Shown: positions 32,862 to 41,194, numbered from the stretch's first letter. The stretch: DNA of 51,476 bases from Clostridia bacterium (GCA_030524345.1 JAUNGP010000014.1:1-51476); one strand, 5' to 3'. A program made the numbers and translations. Notes: generated by a model not told the origin, from the letters alone.

Positions 32862-34625
32862 ATGAGCAGAATTTTAGATGAGATTAATTTTCCAAGTGAT
32901 ATGAAAAGTTTATCAAATGAGGAACTTTTGAAACTATGCACAGAAATTCGTGAGCAGATGATAATAAGATTAAGTAATACAGGAGGACATGTAGGCTCTA
33001 ATTTAGGTGTGATAGAAGCAACTGTTGCTTTACATTATGTATTTAATTCTCCAATAGATAAGATTGTTTTTGATGTATCTCATCAAAGCTACACACATAA
33101 GTTACTTACAGGAAGAAAAGAAGCCTATATGAATCCAGAAAAATATAGTTCTGTTTCAGGATTTACAAATCCACTTGAAAGTGAACATGATATATTTTCA
33201 ATAGGGCATACTTCAACATCTATTAGTCTTGCCTGTGGTTTAGCGAAAGCTCGTGATTTAAAGGAAGAAAAGAATAATATAATTGCTGTTGTTGGGGATG
33301 GAGCATTAAGTGGAGGAGAAGCATTAGAAGGATTGAATAATGCTTCTGTATTACAAAGTAATATTATCATAATAATAAATGATAATGATATGAGTATTGC
33401 AGAAAATCATGGAGGATTATATCAAAATTTAAAAGCATTAAGAGAAAGCAATGGACAATCTAATTGCAATTTATTTAAAGCACTAGGATTTGATTATTAT
33501 TTAGTAAGAGATGGCAACAATTTAGAGGATTTGATAGAAACATTTAAGAAAGTAAAAGATATAGACCATCCAGTTATTGTTCACATGTGTACTGTAAAAG
33601 GTAAAGGCTACTTATTAGCAGAACAAAACAAGGAAAAATGGCATTTTCAAGGAGCATTTAATTTAGGTACAGGAAATAGTTTACAGGTAGTTAATGAAAC
33701 AGAAGAAACTTATGAGAACCTAACAAGAGATTATTTAACACAAAGGATGAAAGAAGATAAAAATGTTATTGCTATTACAGCAGGAACACCAAAGGTACTT
33801 GGATTTGATGAAAAAACAAGACAAGAATTTAAAGAACAATTTGTTGATGTAGGAATTGCTGAAGAACATGCAGTAGCTTTTGCATCTGGAATAGCAAAAA
33901 ATGGGGGTAAGCCAGTTTTTGGAGTAAGTAGTTCTTTTATACAAAGAACTTATGACCAATTATCACAAGATTTAGCATTAAATAATAGTCCAGCTGTAAT
34001 TCTAGTTTTCTTTAATGGAATAACAAGTGAAAGTCAGACACATTTAGGAGTATTTGATATACCATTAATTAGTAATATTCCGAATATTGTTTATTTAGCA
34101 CCAACTTGCAAAGAAGAATATATAAGTATGCTTGATTGGAGCTTAAATCAAACTAATCATCCTGTAGTAATTCGTGTGCCAGGTATAATAGCAGAAACAA
34201 GAAACTCTAAAATCTTGAATGATTATGATAAATTAAACAAATATGAAGTAGTAGAAAAAGGAAATAAAGTTGCAATTTTAGGTTTAGGAAAATTTTTCAA
34301 ACTAGGAACAAAAGTAAAAGACCTACTAAAAGAAAAAGCAAATATAAAAGCAACATTAATAAATCCTCGTTATATAACTGGAATTGATAATGAAGTATTA
34401 GAAAAATTAAAAGAAGATCATGAACTTGTTATTACATTGGAAGACGGAGTTATAGATGGAGGATTCGGAGAAAAGATAGCTAGATTTTATAGCAATTCTA
34501 ATATAAAGGTATTAAATTTTGGTGCAAAAAAAGAATTTGTAAATAATGTTAAACTAGAAGAACTATATGAAAAATATCATTTAAGAGAAGATATGATAGT
34601 TTCTGATATTTTAGGTATATTATAA
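32862..34625 (+). CDS. DXS-like thiamine-diphosphate enzyme (divergent)
   Basis: 587 residues, about 30 shorter than usual 1-deoxy-D-xylulose-5-phosphate synthase (DXS). TPP-site blocks are kept: GGHVGSNLGVIE, DVSHQSYTHK, GDGALSGGEALEGLNNA, INDNDMSIAENHGG, and the catalytic Glu in DVGIAEEHAVAF. The acceptor pocket differs: E. coli DRAG (R420) is replaced by FFNG, D427 by Glu, and YPRG (R478) by VPGI, while the TH of H431 remains. These residues bind the phosphate of glyceraldehyde 3-phosphate. I therefore call it DXS-like, not dxs; another aldehyde acceptor is possible. It is translated from AAAGGAG within the island operon. An ordinary dxs should exist elsewhere. Confidence 0.8.
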   Translation: MSRILDEINFPSDMKSLSNEELLKLCTEIREQMIIRLSNTGGHVGSNLGVIEATVALHYVFNSPIDKIVFDVSHQSYTHKLLTGRKEAYMNPEKYSSVSGFTNPLESEHDIFSIGHTSTSISLACGLAKARDLKEEKNNIIAVVGDGALSGGEALEGLNNASVLQSNIIIIINDNDMSIAENHGGLYQNLKALRESNGQSNCNLFKALGFDYYLVRDGNNLEDLIETFKKVKDIDHPVIVHMCTVKGKGYLLAEQNKEKWHFQGAFNLGTGNSLQVVNETEETYENLTRDYLTQRMKEDKNVIAITAGTPKVLGFDEKTRQEFKEQFVDVGIAEEHAVAFASGIAKNGGKPVFGVSSSFIQRTYDQLSQDLALNNSPAVILVFFNGITSESQTHLGVFDIPLISNIPNIVYLAPTCKEEYISMLDWSLNQTNHPVVIRVPGIIAETRNSKILNDYDKLNKYEVVEKGNKVAILGLGKFFKLGTKVKDLLKEKANIKATLINPRYITGIDNEVLEKLKEDHELVITLEDGVIDGGFGEKIARFYSNSNIKVLNFGAKKEFVNNVKLEELYEKYHLREDMIVSDILGIL

Positions 34626-34644
34626 AATAAAGGTGTTTGTGAAA

Positions 34645-35298
34645 ATGAAAAAGGAGTTTAGGATATTCATAGATATATCTATGACAATTTTATTATTGAT
34701 TTTAATGGGATATTATATAACAGAAAATAAAATACATGAAACATTAGGAATAACCTTGTTTGTACTATTTATTGCTCATAATATATCAAATATAAAATGG
34801 TATAAATCTATATTTAAAGGGAAGCATAGCTTCCAAAGAATTTTTCATGTAATAATAAATCTATTGCTACTAATTGCAATGTTTGGAATGATGATAAGCG
34901 CTATAATGATAACTACTAATGTATCAACAATAGTGTTAGGAAGAAAACTACACATGATTTTTAATTCATGGATATTTATACTAATAGCAATTCATATAGG
35001 AATACATCTTAATGGAATTATGACAAAAATAAACAAGAAAATGAAAAATTATGCCTTTGAATATGTTTATTATTTTCTAATAGTTATTATATTAGGTTTT
35101 GGAATATATTCATTTATTTCAAGTGGACTATGGGAAGATATGTTTTTACTTAAAGAATACAAGTTTTTTGATTATGAAAAAAACAGTATTACATTTTACT
35201 TAGAATATTTATCAATCATGTTTTTTATATCAATAACAACATATAGCCTATTGTTATTGATAAATAAAATAAAAAATAGAAAGGAAAGAAAAATATGA
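34645..35298 (+). CDS. DUF4405 (cytochrome b561-like) membrane protein
   Basis: 217 residues with about five membrane helices. Conserved His in TLFVLFIAHNISNI and IAIHIGIHLNG fits DUF4405, a family related to cytochrome b561/ferric-reductase-like membrane proteins that may bind haem. The next gene, overlapping by 4 nt, is a membrane-tethered flavodoxin, which suggests an electron path across or at the membrane. Start ATG 34645 is 9 nt after AGGTG; GTG 34633 and 34639 are less well placed. Confidence 0.82.
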   Translation: MKKEFRIFIDISMTILLLILMGYYITENKIHETLGITLFVLFIAHNISNIKWYKSIFKGKHSFQRIFHVIINLLLLIAMFGMMISAIMITTNVSTIVLGRKLHMIFNSWIFILIAIHIGIHLNGIMTKINKKMKNYAFEYVYYFLIVIILGFGIYSFISSGLWEDMFLLKEYKFFDYEKNSITFYLEYLSIMFFISITTYSLLLLINKIKNRKERKI

Positions 35299-35984
35299 AT
35301 AAGAAATTGATAGTTTTAATTATCGTAATAATATTATTAGTTTTAGTAGGAGGAACTTTTGCACTTATGAACTCAGATAAAAAGAACGAAAAGGAAGAAG
35401 ATACTTTAAATCAAGCAGATCAGAATAGGCAAGAAGTAAGTACAGAAAATACTACTAATAATGAAGAAATAGATAAGGAAAATAATACAAATACATCAAA
35501 AGAAAATATGGGAAAAGTTTTAGTAGTATATTACTCTTGGAGTGGAAATACAAGAACAGTTGCTAATTTCATTCATACTGCAGTCGGAGGAGATATAATA
35601 GAATTAGAGCCTAAAAAAGCATATACAAAAAATATGAATGAGTTATCTAGTATTGCACTAAAAGAAAAAAATGAAAATAGCAGACCAGAACTAAAAACAA
35701 AAATAAATAACATAGATGAGTATGATACCATATTTTTAGGTTATCCAAACTGGTGGGCAGATATGCCTATGTTAATGTATACCTTTTTAGATGAATATGA
35801 TTTATCAGGAAAAACAATAGCACCATTTATTACTCATGGCGAAAGTGGATTATCAGGTACTCCTGGCAAAATACAAAAAGAAGAACCAAATGCAACTGTA
35901 ACAGAAGGATTAGCAGTACAACATGATAATATAAATAATAGTGAAACAGCTGTTAAACAATGGCTTTCAAAAATAGGATTTTAA
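35295..35984 (+). CDS. Membrane-anchored flavodoxin
   Basis: 229 residues: an N-terminal membrane helix (about 5-24), a Glu/Asn/Thr-rich linker of about 45 residues, then a flavodoxin domain. Its FMN phosphate loop is YYSWSGNTRTVA and the flavin-ring loops are LGYPNWWADMP and THGESGLSGTPGK. Such tethered flavodoxins transfer electrons at the membrane surface; whether the domain faces in or out depends on whether the helix is a signal anchor or lipid-type signal (no Cys lipobox is seen). Last gene of the island operon, overlapping the DUF4405 gene (ATGA). Confidence 0.88.
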   Translation: MNKKLIVLIIVIILLVLVGGTFALMNSDKKNEKEEDTLNQADQNRQEVSTENTTNNEEIDKENNTNTSKENMGKVLVVYYSWSGNTRTVANFIHTAVGGDIIELEPKKAYTKNMNELSSIALKEKNENSRPELKTKINNIDEYDTIFLGYPNWWADMPMLMYTFLDEYDLSGKTIAPFITHGESGLSGTPGKIQKEEPNATVTEGLAVQHDNINNSETAVKQWLSKIGF

Positions 35985-36218
35985 ATAAAAATAAAATTTC
36001 TATACGAATGTATGAAGTATTTTGGGGTACTATATTATAATCAATTCGACAAATTACAATAAATGATTACATTATCTGTATGTTAAATTACGTTTTTATT
36101 TGAAAAATGATGAATTTTTAAATTTATTATAATATAATTTATGTATTAGTAAAATGAAATATTGAGAACAACGTTCAAAATTTGTCCGCAGGAGAATAAT
36201 ACTGATTAGGACTGAACA
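35985..36218. other. Intergenic right end of the island
   Basis: 234 nt with no supported gene, no clear terminator for the flavodoxin transcript and no recognisable IS end. A TATTATAAT-like stretch and generic A+T-rich sequence are present only. It ends at the right copy of the secA repeat. Confidence 0.5.
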
Positions 36219-36266
36219 TGTGGAAGTGGAAAGAAATATAAGCATTGTTGTGGAAAAAATCAATAG
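36219..36266 (+). pseudogene. secA 3'-end remnant with right copy of the 41-bp repeat
   Basis: Bases 36219-36259 equal 27380-27420. In frame it reads CGSGKKYKHCCGKNQ followed by TAG, that is, the end of the SEC-C zinc motif; the codon before is ACA and the one before that is a stop (TGA). It is thus only the tail of secA, placed before the probable native secA terminator. Interpreted as attR of the island, that is the displaced original end of secA. Confidence 0.85.
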
Positions 36267-36285
36267 TGATACATGAAAGAATTGA

Positions 36286-36322
36286 AGAGGTTCGTCAGAA
36301 ATTGATGAACCTTTTGTTTTTG
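36286..36322 (+). terminator. Probable original secA terminator
   Basis: AGGTTCGTCA, 5-nt loop, TGATGAACCT (one G-U pair), then TTTTGTTTTT. It starts 20 nt after the stop codon of the secA remnant. Confidence 0.85.
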
Positions 36323-36592
36323 CTTGCAGGTATTAGTGGTAATAAATTGAAAAAAGTAAAAATAGTAATTATTTTCAAGATATTAGGAGTAAATGTAGCG
36401 GATTTACTTTTTTTGTTATATAATGATATAGAAAATAGTCAACGAGTAATGATGGAAGAATAAAAATGTATTTGAGAATTGTTGATGCCGTTGATAACGA
36501 TATGGGTCAATGGTACTATATTTTATAAAGGAAAGTTTGAAACAATCAGCCTGTGTTGAATAAATAAAAATATATAAAGGAAGTGATAAAAT
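36323..36592. other. Gene-free stretch downstream of the secA remnant
   Basis: About 270 nt holding a second terminator-like hairpin (36387-36416) and the leader of the small membrane gene. The only open frame here (36245-36463) has no SD and begins inside the remnant, so I do not accept it. Confidence 0.5.
36387..36416 (+). terminator. Terminator-like hairpin
   Basis: AGTAAAT, 7-nt loop, ATTTACT followed by TTTTTTT. No gene ends directly before it; it may mark the end of a lost gene or an sRNA. Confidence 0.6.
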
Positions 36593-36826
36593 ATGGGAGG
36601 AATATCAGTTTTGTTTTTACTTTTTATGTTTTTAGGAATATTATTAGTAATATTAACAGTAGAAGCAATCAGTCTAGGATTTTTAGTATCAGGAATTGTT
36701 CTAGCGATTTCATTTGCTGCAATGAGTAAAAAGAAAAAAATTGGAAATAAAGTAGCTGTACCTATTGTGTTAATTACGTTAGGAATTACTGGGATACTTC
36801 CAATGATATATTTGCTTATACAATAA
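36593..36826 (+). CDS. Small membrane protein
   Basis: 77 residues: three hydrophobic segments (about 4-25, 27-45, 55-76) with a basic loop SKKKKIGNK. AAAGGAAGTG precedes the ATG and a bidirectional terminator follows. No family recognised. Confidence 0.65.
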   Translation: MGGISVLFLLFMFLGILLVILTVEAISLGFLVSGIVLAISFAAMSKKKKIGNKVAVPIVLITLGITGILPMIYLLIQ

Positions 36827-36840
36827 AAGATTAAGAAGAA

Positions 36841-36879
36841 TAAAAGCCTAAGAAATAAATTTTCTTAGGCTTATGTTGT
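36841..36879. terminator. Bidirectional terminator
   Basis: AAGCCTAAGAAA / TTTTCTTAGGCTT around a 4-nt loop, between the small membrane gene (+) and the coupling-protein gene (-). Confidence 0.85.
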
Positions 36880-39381
36880 TTATTTATTATGTTTGATTGT
36901 TGGTGTTTCATAAGTTTCAGTTATTGCTCCACCATCTTTTGATGAATCATCTAGTGTAGGTTCTATATTATCAAAGATTATTTCAATATCATCATCCATT
37001 TTTGGTGTAGCTCCAGTGACTTCAGAATTAGCAAATATTGTTTCATCATTTTTGATTGGTACAATTGGATCTTCAGAAGCTTTTTTTAATTCATCATTTA
37101 ACCTAGAAGTTGTATTAGTTCCAAATAATGTATCAGGATTTGATGAAGAATCACTATCATTTATTGTGATAGTTGGAGTCTCAGGTTTTGTCATCATATA
37201 TTTTTCAAAATTAAACATAAGTGTTCTTGATTTCTCTTTATATTTACTATCTAAGAAAGAAGTCTTACCTTGACCATAAATTGTTTTTCCATTAGCATTT
37301 TTTGTTTTGTAATATACAGCACCAAATCCTTGGTCTGCAATTTTAAACCATTCGGCTCTTTCTTTCTTCCTAGTTTCAAGTACTGTAGTCTTTACTAGTT
37401 CACCAGTTGATAAATTATATTTACTTGTGAAGTCTGGCACTTTTTCTTTACCAAATGCTTTTTCCCAATAAGCACTATCTTCAGGAACTGTATCACCAAA
37501 TATGATCTGAGTCTTGGTATTGGCAAGTACAGTTTGTCTATAATATGCTTGACCGCTCTTTTCAAGTTGTGATAAGTTCTGAATTGCTATTGTAACACCA
37601 CATCTATATTTTCTAAATAGAGTAAACATGACTTCCATATCTTTAGTAATATATTCTGGAAACTCATCAATGTATAGGAAATGAGGAGTTCTAGAATCTT
37701 CGGTACCTTTACGTCTAAGCACAGCATCTTGGAATTGTAATATGAAGAACATACCAAACGCTTTAGCTTGTAAGATACCAAGATCACCTTTTCTTGAACA
37801 TGCAGTAATAACGCTACCATCAGCAAGAGCTTTATCAAAGTCTATTAGATTCTTCTTACCGCAAAGCGCTGCTTTAAGACCTGGATGCCTTACTAAGTTA
37901 TTTAGTTGTGTAATAGCACCATATAAATATTTTTCTGTATCTTTTCTACCACTTCCACGAGTTCCAGGAATTTCATATCCATTAATATTTAATGCAGGTT
38001 TATAGAAGTTCTTTTCAAAATATCGTATTAGTAATTTATATTTTTGCTCTAATTCCGGTATTTTTTTCATTTCCTCTGTCATTTCTTCAACAGCATCAAA
38101 ATTATATAATAATTCAAGCATGTCTTCTAAGCTTGCTATCTCACCATTATGCAAAACAGGATACATTTCTTTTAAGAGGATAGATAAGTTTTGGAATGCA
38201 TCAATTGTAACTTGGGTAAAGAATGGATCTCCAGCTTTCCCACCGCCAGTACTTTCATACATGGCATTTAAAACATCAGATACGATGGAAGCAACTTTAG
38301 CAGGATCTGGAATAGCAAATGGATTGATACTAAGTGTAGTTTCTGGCGCTGCTGGGTCAATTGACAATACATCAATGTCAAAATTTTTAGCAACTCCAAT
38401 GAAATCAGATATGAATTTACCATCATTTTCAACAACTGTCATACCAACGTTTCTATATGTTATTTGACCAGTAGAATTATCAACATATTGTATTAAAGGT
38501 TTTACTTCTTCCATAAATTGATCTTCCATACCACGTTTTGGTCTAATATAATTTAATGTAAAGTTTCTATTTATATATTCGTTATTAAAAGGACCATTCA
38601 TGTATGCAATTCCTCTTTTTAATAATGAATAACCAATCTTTTTAGAATATTCTCTAAAAAAATATTTTTTCTCGAGGTCTAAAGCACTCATTGGTAATAG
38701 GACAGTAGCAGTTTTACCAGTACCAGTAGCACCTTGTACCAGTGTGGCCTCATAACGCTTCTTTTCAGGAACTACAACAGGAACAGAAGTACCTTTAGCA
38801 GTACAAATTACAGTTTCACAACTAAATGCTCCTGTATCCTTTTTGCTAAGAGCTTTAGTAGATAGTCCTACATAACCTGCTATACCTTTTGGTAAATCTT
38901 CATCTCTAAAGATCAATAAGAAATAATCTATTATTTTAAATATTGCTATAAATGGAAGAACAGAACATAAAGTTGTTACTGCAGGTGCAAATAATTCTGG
39001 AAACCATTTTAATACTTCACTATATCCTGGGATTCTTTCTAGAATGTACCATATAATATTATTTAGCCATGTACAAACCATTGTACCTGTGGCGATGGCA
39101 AGCAATGTACATGTTACTATATACATATGAACTTTTTGCATATCGTTTTTAGGGATACCAGAATTTACAAAAAATGAGTAAGCAAGTGGTGGAAATGTCA
39201 ATAATATTGCATATAAGTATGGAGAAATATTATTTTCGATTCTTATATTTCCTACCCAAAAGCTTAGCATTTTTGTTATAGAGTATAGGGCTACTATTAT
39301 ACTTAGCCCATAAAATATATAGGTTAATATTTTTTCAGGCTTTATTTTTATATTTAAACTTTTAAAGATTTTATCTATCAA
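36880..39381 (-). CDS. Orphan VirD4/TraG-like coupling ATPase
   Basis: 833 residues: four N-terminal membrane helices (about 19-43, 55-73, 86-108, 131-158), then an AAA+ ATPase of the VirD4/TraG/TraD type with Walker A GATGTGKTATVLLP (about 217-230) and Walker B HFLYIDEFPEY (about 571-581). SQLEKSGQAYYRQTVLANTK follows in the TraM-recognition region, and the C-terminal tail is long, acidic and disordered. In conjugation such proteins bring DNA-relaxase to a type IV secretion channel. No relaxase or secretion genes are nearby, and the flanks are housekeeping genes. It starts at TTG 39381, supported by GGTGA 7 nt upstream. It may be a domesticated DNA or protein pump. Confidence 0.88.
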   Translation of the reverse strand: MIDKIFKSLNIKIKPEKILTYIFYGLSIIVALYSITKMLSFWVGNIRIENNISPYLYAILLTFPPLAYSFFVNSGIPKNDMQKVHMYIVTCTLLAIATGTMVCTWLNNIIWYILERIPGYSEVLKWFPELFAPAVTTLCSVLPFIAIFKIIDYFLLIFRDEDLPKGIAGYVGLSTKALSKKDTGAFSCETVICTAKGTSVPVVVPEKKRYEATLVQGATGTGKTATVLLPMSALDLEKKYFFREYSKKIGYSLLKRGIAYMNGPFNNEYINRNFTLNYIRPKRGMEDQFMEEVKPLIQYVDNSTGQITYRNVGMTVVENDGKFISDFIGVAKNFDIDVLSIDPAAPETTLSINPFAIPDPAKVASIVSDVLNAMYESTGGGKAGDPFFTQVTIDAFQNLSILLKEMYPVLHNGEIASLEDMLELLYNFDAVEEMTEEMKKIPELEQKYKLLIRYFEKNFYKPALNINGYEIPGTRGSGRKDTEKYLYGAITQLNNLVRHPGLKAALCGKKNLIDFDKALADGSVITACSRKGDLGILQAKAFGMFFILQFQDAVLRRKGTEDSRTPHFLYIDEFPEYITKDMEVMFTLFRKYRCGVTIAIQNLSQLEKSGQAYYRQTVLANTKTQIIFGDTVPEDSAYWEKAFGKEKVPDFTSKYNLSTGELVKTTVLETRKKERAEWFKIADQGFGAVYYKTKNANGKTIYGQGKTSFLDSKYKEKSRTLMFNFEKYMMTKPETPTITINDSDSSSNPDTLFGTNTTSRLNDELKKASEDPIVPIKNDETIFANSEVTGATPKMDDDIEIIFDNIEPTLDDSSKDGGAITETYETPTIKHNK

Positions 39382-39429
39382 AAAAAATCACCACTTTCAG
39401 TAATTATTCCTAAACATTTTATAAATAAA

Positions 39430-39457
39430 ATATTAATAAAATAAAGTAATATGTCAA
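39430..39457 (-). promoter_or_regulatory. Candidate promoter of the coupling-protein gene
   Basis: Minus strand: TTGACA (39457-39452), 16 bp, TAATAT (39435-39430). Its -35 lies back to back with the pth -35, 10 bp apart. Confidence 0.4.
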
Positions 39458-39467
39458 GTAAGCAAGA

Positions 39468-39496
39468 TTGACATATCAGATAAATTCTTATATAAT
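39468..39496 (+). promoter_or_regulatory. Consensus promoter of the pth operon
   Basis: TTGACA (39468-39473), 17 bp, TATAAT (39491-39496). Confidence 0.85.
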
Positions 39497-39607
39497 GATA
39501 CTATAAAATAACTAAAAATTCAAGTATTTTTGCTAAAAGTATTACTAAAATAGCAATAAAAAAGTAAAATGCAAGTAAAAAAATAGAAAAAGGAGAAAAA
39601 GTGTGAC

Positions 39608-40141
39608 ATGAAAATAGTTGTTGGTTTAGGAAATCCAGATGAAAAATATAGTAAAACTAGACATAATACTGGATGGATGTTCCTAGATTATTTAAGTGAA
39701 AAATATGATTTTGAAATTCAGAAAAAGACGTTAAATAGTCTTATAGCAGAAGTTAATATTAATAATGAAAAAGTGGTTTTTGTAAAACCACTTACATATA
39801 TGAATCTTAGTGGAAATGCTGTACAGAAAGTAAAAAATTGGTATAAAGTTGAAAATAAAGATATATTAGTTGTATTTGATGACATTGATATTCCATTTGG
39901 AGATGTAAGATATAAGCTTAATGGAAGCGGTGGAACTCATAATGGAATGAAAAATATAGTTCAAATGTTAAATGCAAAGGATTTTCCAAGAATAAAAATA
40001 GGAATTGGTGGAATGAAACATGAAAAGCAAGATTTAGTAGATTTTGTTTTGCAAAAATATACTAAGCGTGAATTAAATGAATTAGAAAGTAAAATTTTTG
40101 TTGATGCTGAGGAGAAGCTTTATATGTTTTTAAAATCGTAG
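39608..40141 (+). CDS. pth: Peptidyl-tRNA hydrolase
   Basis: 177 residues, typical bacterial Pth size. It cleaves peptidyl-tRNA released from stalled ribosomes. Active-site pieces are present: VGLGNPDEKYSKTRHNTGW (N10, catalytic H19), the substrate loop YMNLSGNAV, and DDIDIPFGDVRYKLNGSGGTHNG. GGAG lies 12 nt before the ATG. It forms an operon with the Nudix gene 8 nt downstream. Confidence 0.95.
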   Translation: MKIVVGLGNPDEKYSKTRHNTGWMFLDYLSEKYDFEIQKKTLNSLIAEVNINNEKVVFVKPLTYMNLSGNAVQKVKNWYKVENKDILVVFDDIDIPFGDVRYKLNGSGGTHNGMKNIVQMLNAKDFPRIKIGIGGMKHEKQDLVDFVLQKYTKRELNELESKIFVDAEEKLYMFLKS

Positions 40142-40149
40142 GTGATATT

Positions 40150-40623
40150 ATGGCAGATTATATTAGAAATTTAAGGAGAAAAATTGGACATGAAGCAATT
40201 TTATCTCCAGTAGTTGGAGCAATTATATTACAAAATCACAAAATTTTATTACAAAAGCGCGCAGACAACGGCTTGTGGGCAATTCATGGTGGTGCTATAG
40301 AATGTGGAGAAACCTATATTGATGCTATCAAAAGAGAGCTTCAGGAAGAAATTGGTATAATACCAATTGATTTGGAATTATATGGTATTTATAGTGGAAA
40401 GAATTTCTATCATGTTTATCCAAATGATGATGAGGTATATATGATAAATCATGTTTTTATATGTACTAATTATATTGGCGAAGAAAATCCAGATTTAGAT
40501 GAAGTTTTAGAACTGGAGTGGTTTGATATTGATTGTCTTCCTTCTGAATTAATGAAGATAGATAAATTAATATTGGAGGATTTACCATATTTTTTAGAAT
40601 CCAAAAAAGTAATTGTTAAATAA
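40150..40623 (+). CDS. Nudix hydrolase
   Basis: 157 residues with a complete Nudix box at about 47-70 (GGAIECGETYIDAIKRELQE then EIGI), whose Glu residues bind the metal. Beginning LRRKIGHEAILSPVVGAIIL is common to ADP-ribose/NTP-type Nudix proteins of Firmicutes. Substrate cannot be told from sequence. AGGTG precedes the ATG. Confidence 0.9.
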   Translation: MADYIRNLRRKIGHEAILSPVVGAIILQNHKILLQKRADNGLWAIHGGAIECGETYIDAIKRELQEEIGIIPIDLELYGIYSGKNFYHVYPNDDEVYMINHVFICTNYIGEENPDLDEVLELEWFDIDCLPSELMKIDKLILEDLPYFLESKKVIVK

Positions 40624-40682
40624 GAAAAAATTAGCAAAACGTGCTTAGTTTGGATACATAGTAGAAAAATATAAAATTTAAG

Positions 40683-40711
40683 TTGACAAAAATATGAAAT
40701 TATGTTAAAAT
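40683..40711 (+). promoter_or_regulatory. Promoter of the rplU-rpmA operon
   Basis: TTGACA (40683-40688), 17 bp, TAAAAT (40706-40711). Confidence 0.85.
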
Positions 40712-40720
40712 AGTTTACGT

Positions 40721-40798
40721 ATTCCGCACAGAACAGGTTTAAAATGTGGATGACACTACCTTAATTGGCGAGAGAAAGTTAGATTTAAGGAGGAATTC
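40721..40798 (+). ncRNA. Ribosomal protein L21 leader
   Basis: The untranslated leader carries CCGCACAGAACAGG, AAAATGTGGATGACACTACC and GGCGAGAGAAAG before AAGGAGG. I recognise these blocks from the L21 leader family of Firmicutes. GCACA can pair with TGTG as in that structure. It is thought to bind L21 and regulate the operon by feedback. Confidence 0.8.
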
Positions 40799-40800
40799 AA

Positions 40801-41154
40801 ATGTATGCAATAGTTGAAATTAGTGGAAAACAGTACAAAGTTCAAGAAGGAGATGTAGTTTTTGTAGACAGATTAGAAGAAATCGAAGAAGGTAAATCTG
40901 TTACTTTTGATAAAGTTTTATTCATATCTGATGAAAACAAAGTTACAATCGGTGAAGATACTGTAAAGGGTGCTAAAGTAAAAGCAACAGTTGTTGGTCA
41001 TGGTAAATCTAAAAAGATTCTTGTATATAAATACAAAGCTAAGAAAAATGAAAGAAAAATGAGAGGACATAGACAACCATATACAAAGATTCAAATAGAG
41101 AAAATCACAACTGGAACTAGAGCTAAAAAAGCAGAAAAAGTTGAAGAAGCATAA
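40801..41154 (+). CDS. rplU: 50S ribosomal protein L21
   Basis: 117 residues: [20 protein letters not shown] start, [18 protein letters not shown] near the end, and a short Lys/Glu/Ala tail ([12 protein letters not shown]) longer than average. Co-transcribed with rpmA 40 nt downstream. The prp (ysxB) protease gene that normally separates rplU and rpmA in Firmicutes is absent. Confidence 0.97.
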   Translation: MYAIVEISGKQYKVQEGDVVFVDRLEEIEEGKSVTFDKVLFISDENKVTIGEDTVKGAKVKATVVGHGKSKKILVYKYKAKKNERKMRGHRQPYTKIQIEKITTGTRAKKAEKVEEA

Positions 41155-41194
41155 ATGAAAGTTTAAAAAATTGAATATAAAGGAGTGAATTTAA

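Larger units (their letters stand above)
27421..36218. mobile_element. Putative 8.8-kb genomic island inserted at the 3' end of secA
   Basis: The segment is bounded by the 41-bp direct repeat of the secA 3' end. It carries a decayed DUF1016 nuclease, a MerR regulator and seven accessory genes, but no housekeeping gene. The sequence right of the second repeat (a terminator starting 20 nt after a TAG) is what one expects immediately after secA. No integrase, relaxase or transposase is present in the island, so it may be a defective or trans-mobilised element. Boundaries follow the repeats; the mechanism is inference. Confidence 0.6.

Noticed and set aside
32862-34625. Calling this gene the housekeeping dxs
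   Set aside because: Key phosphate-binding arginines are missing and it lies in an accessory island.
27421-36218. Composite transposon or insertion sequence
   Set aside because: No transposase, no terminal inverted repeats and no short target duplication were seen; the 41-bp coding repeat fits site-specific insertion better.
36245-36463. Open frame of 72 codons right of the secA remnant
   Set aside because: It starts inside the duplicated secA tail in another frame, has no SD, runs through two terminator hairpins and has no protein-like features.
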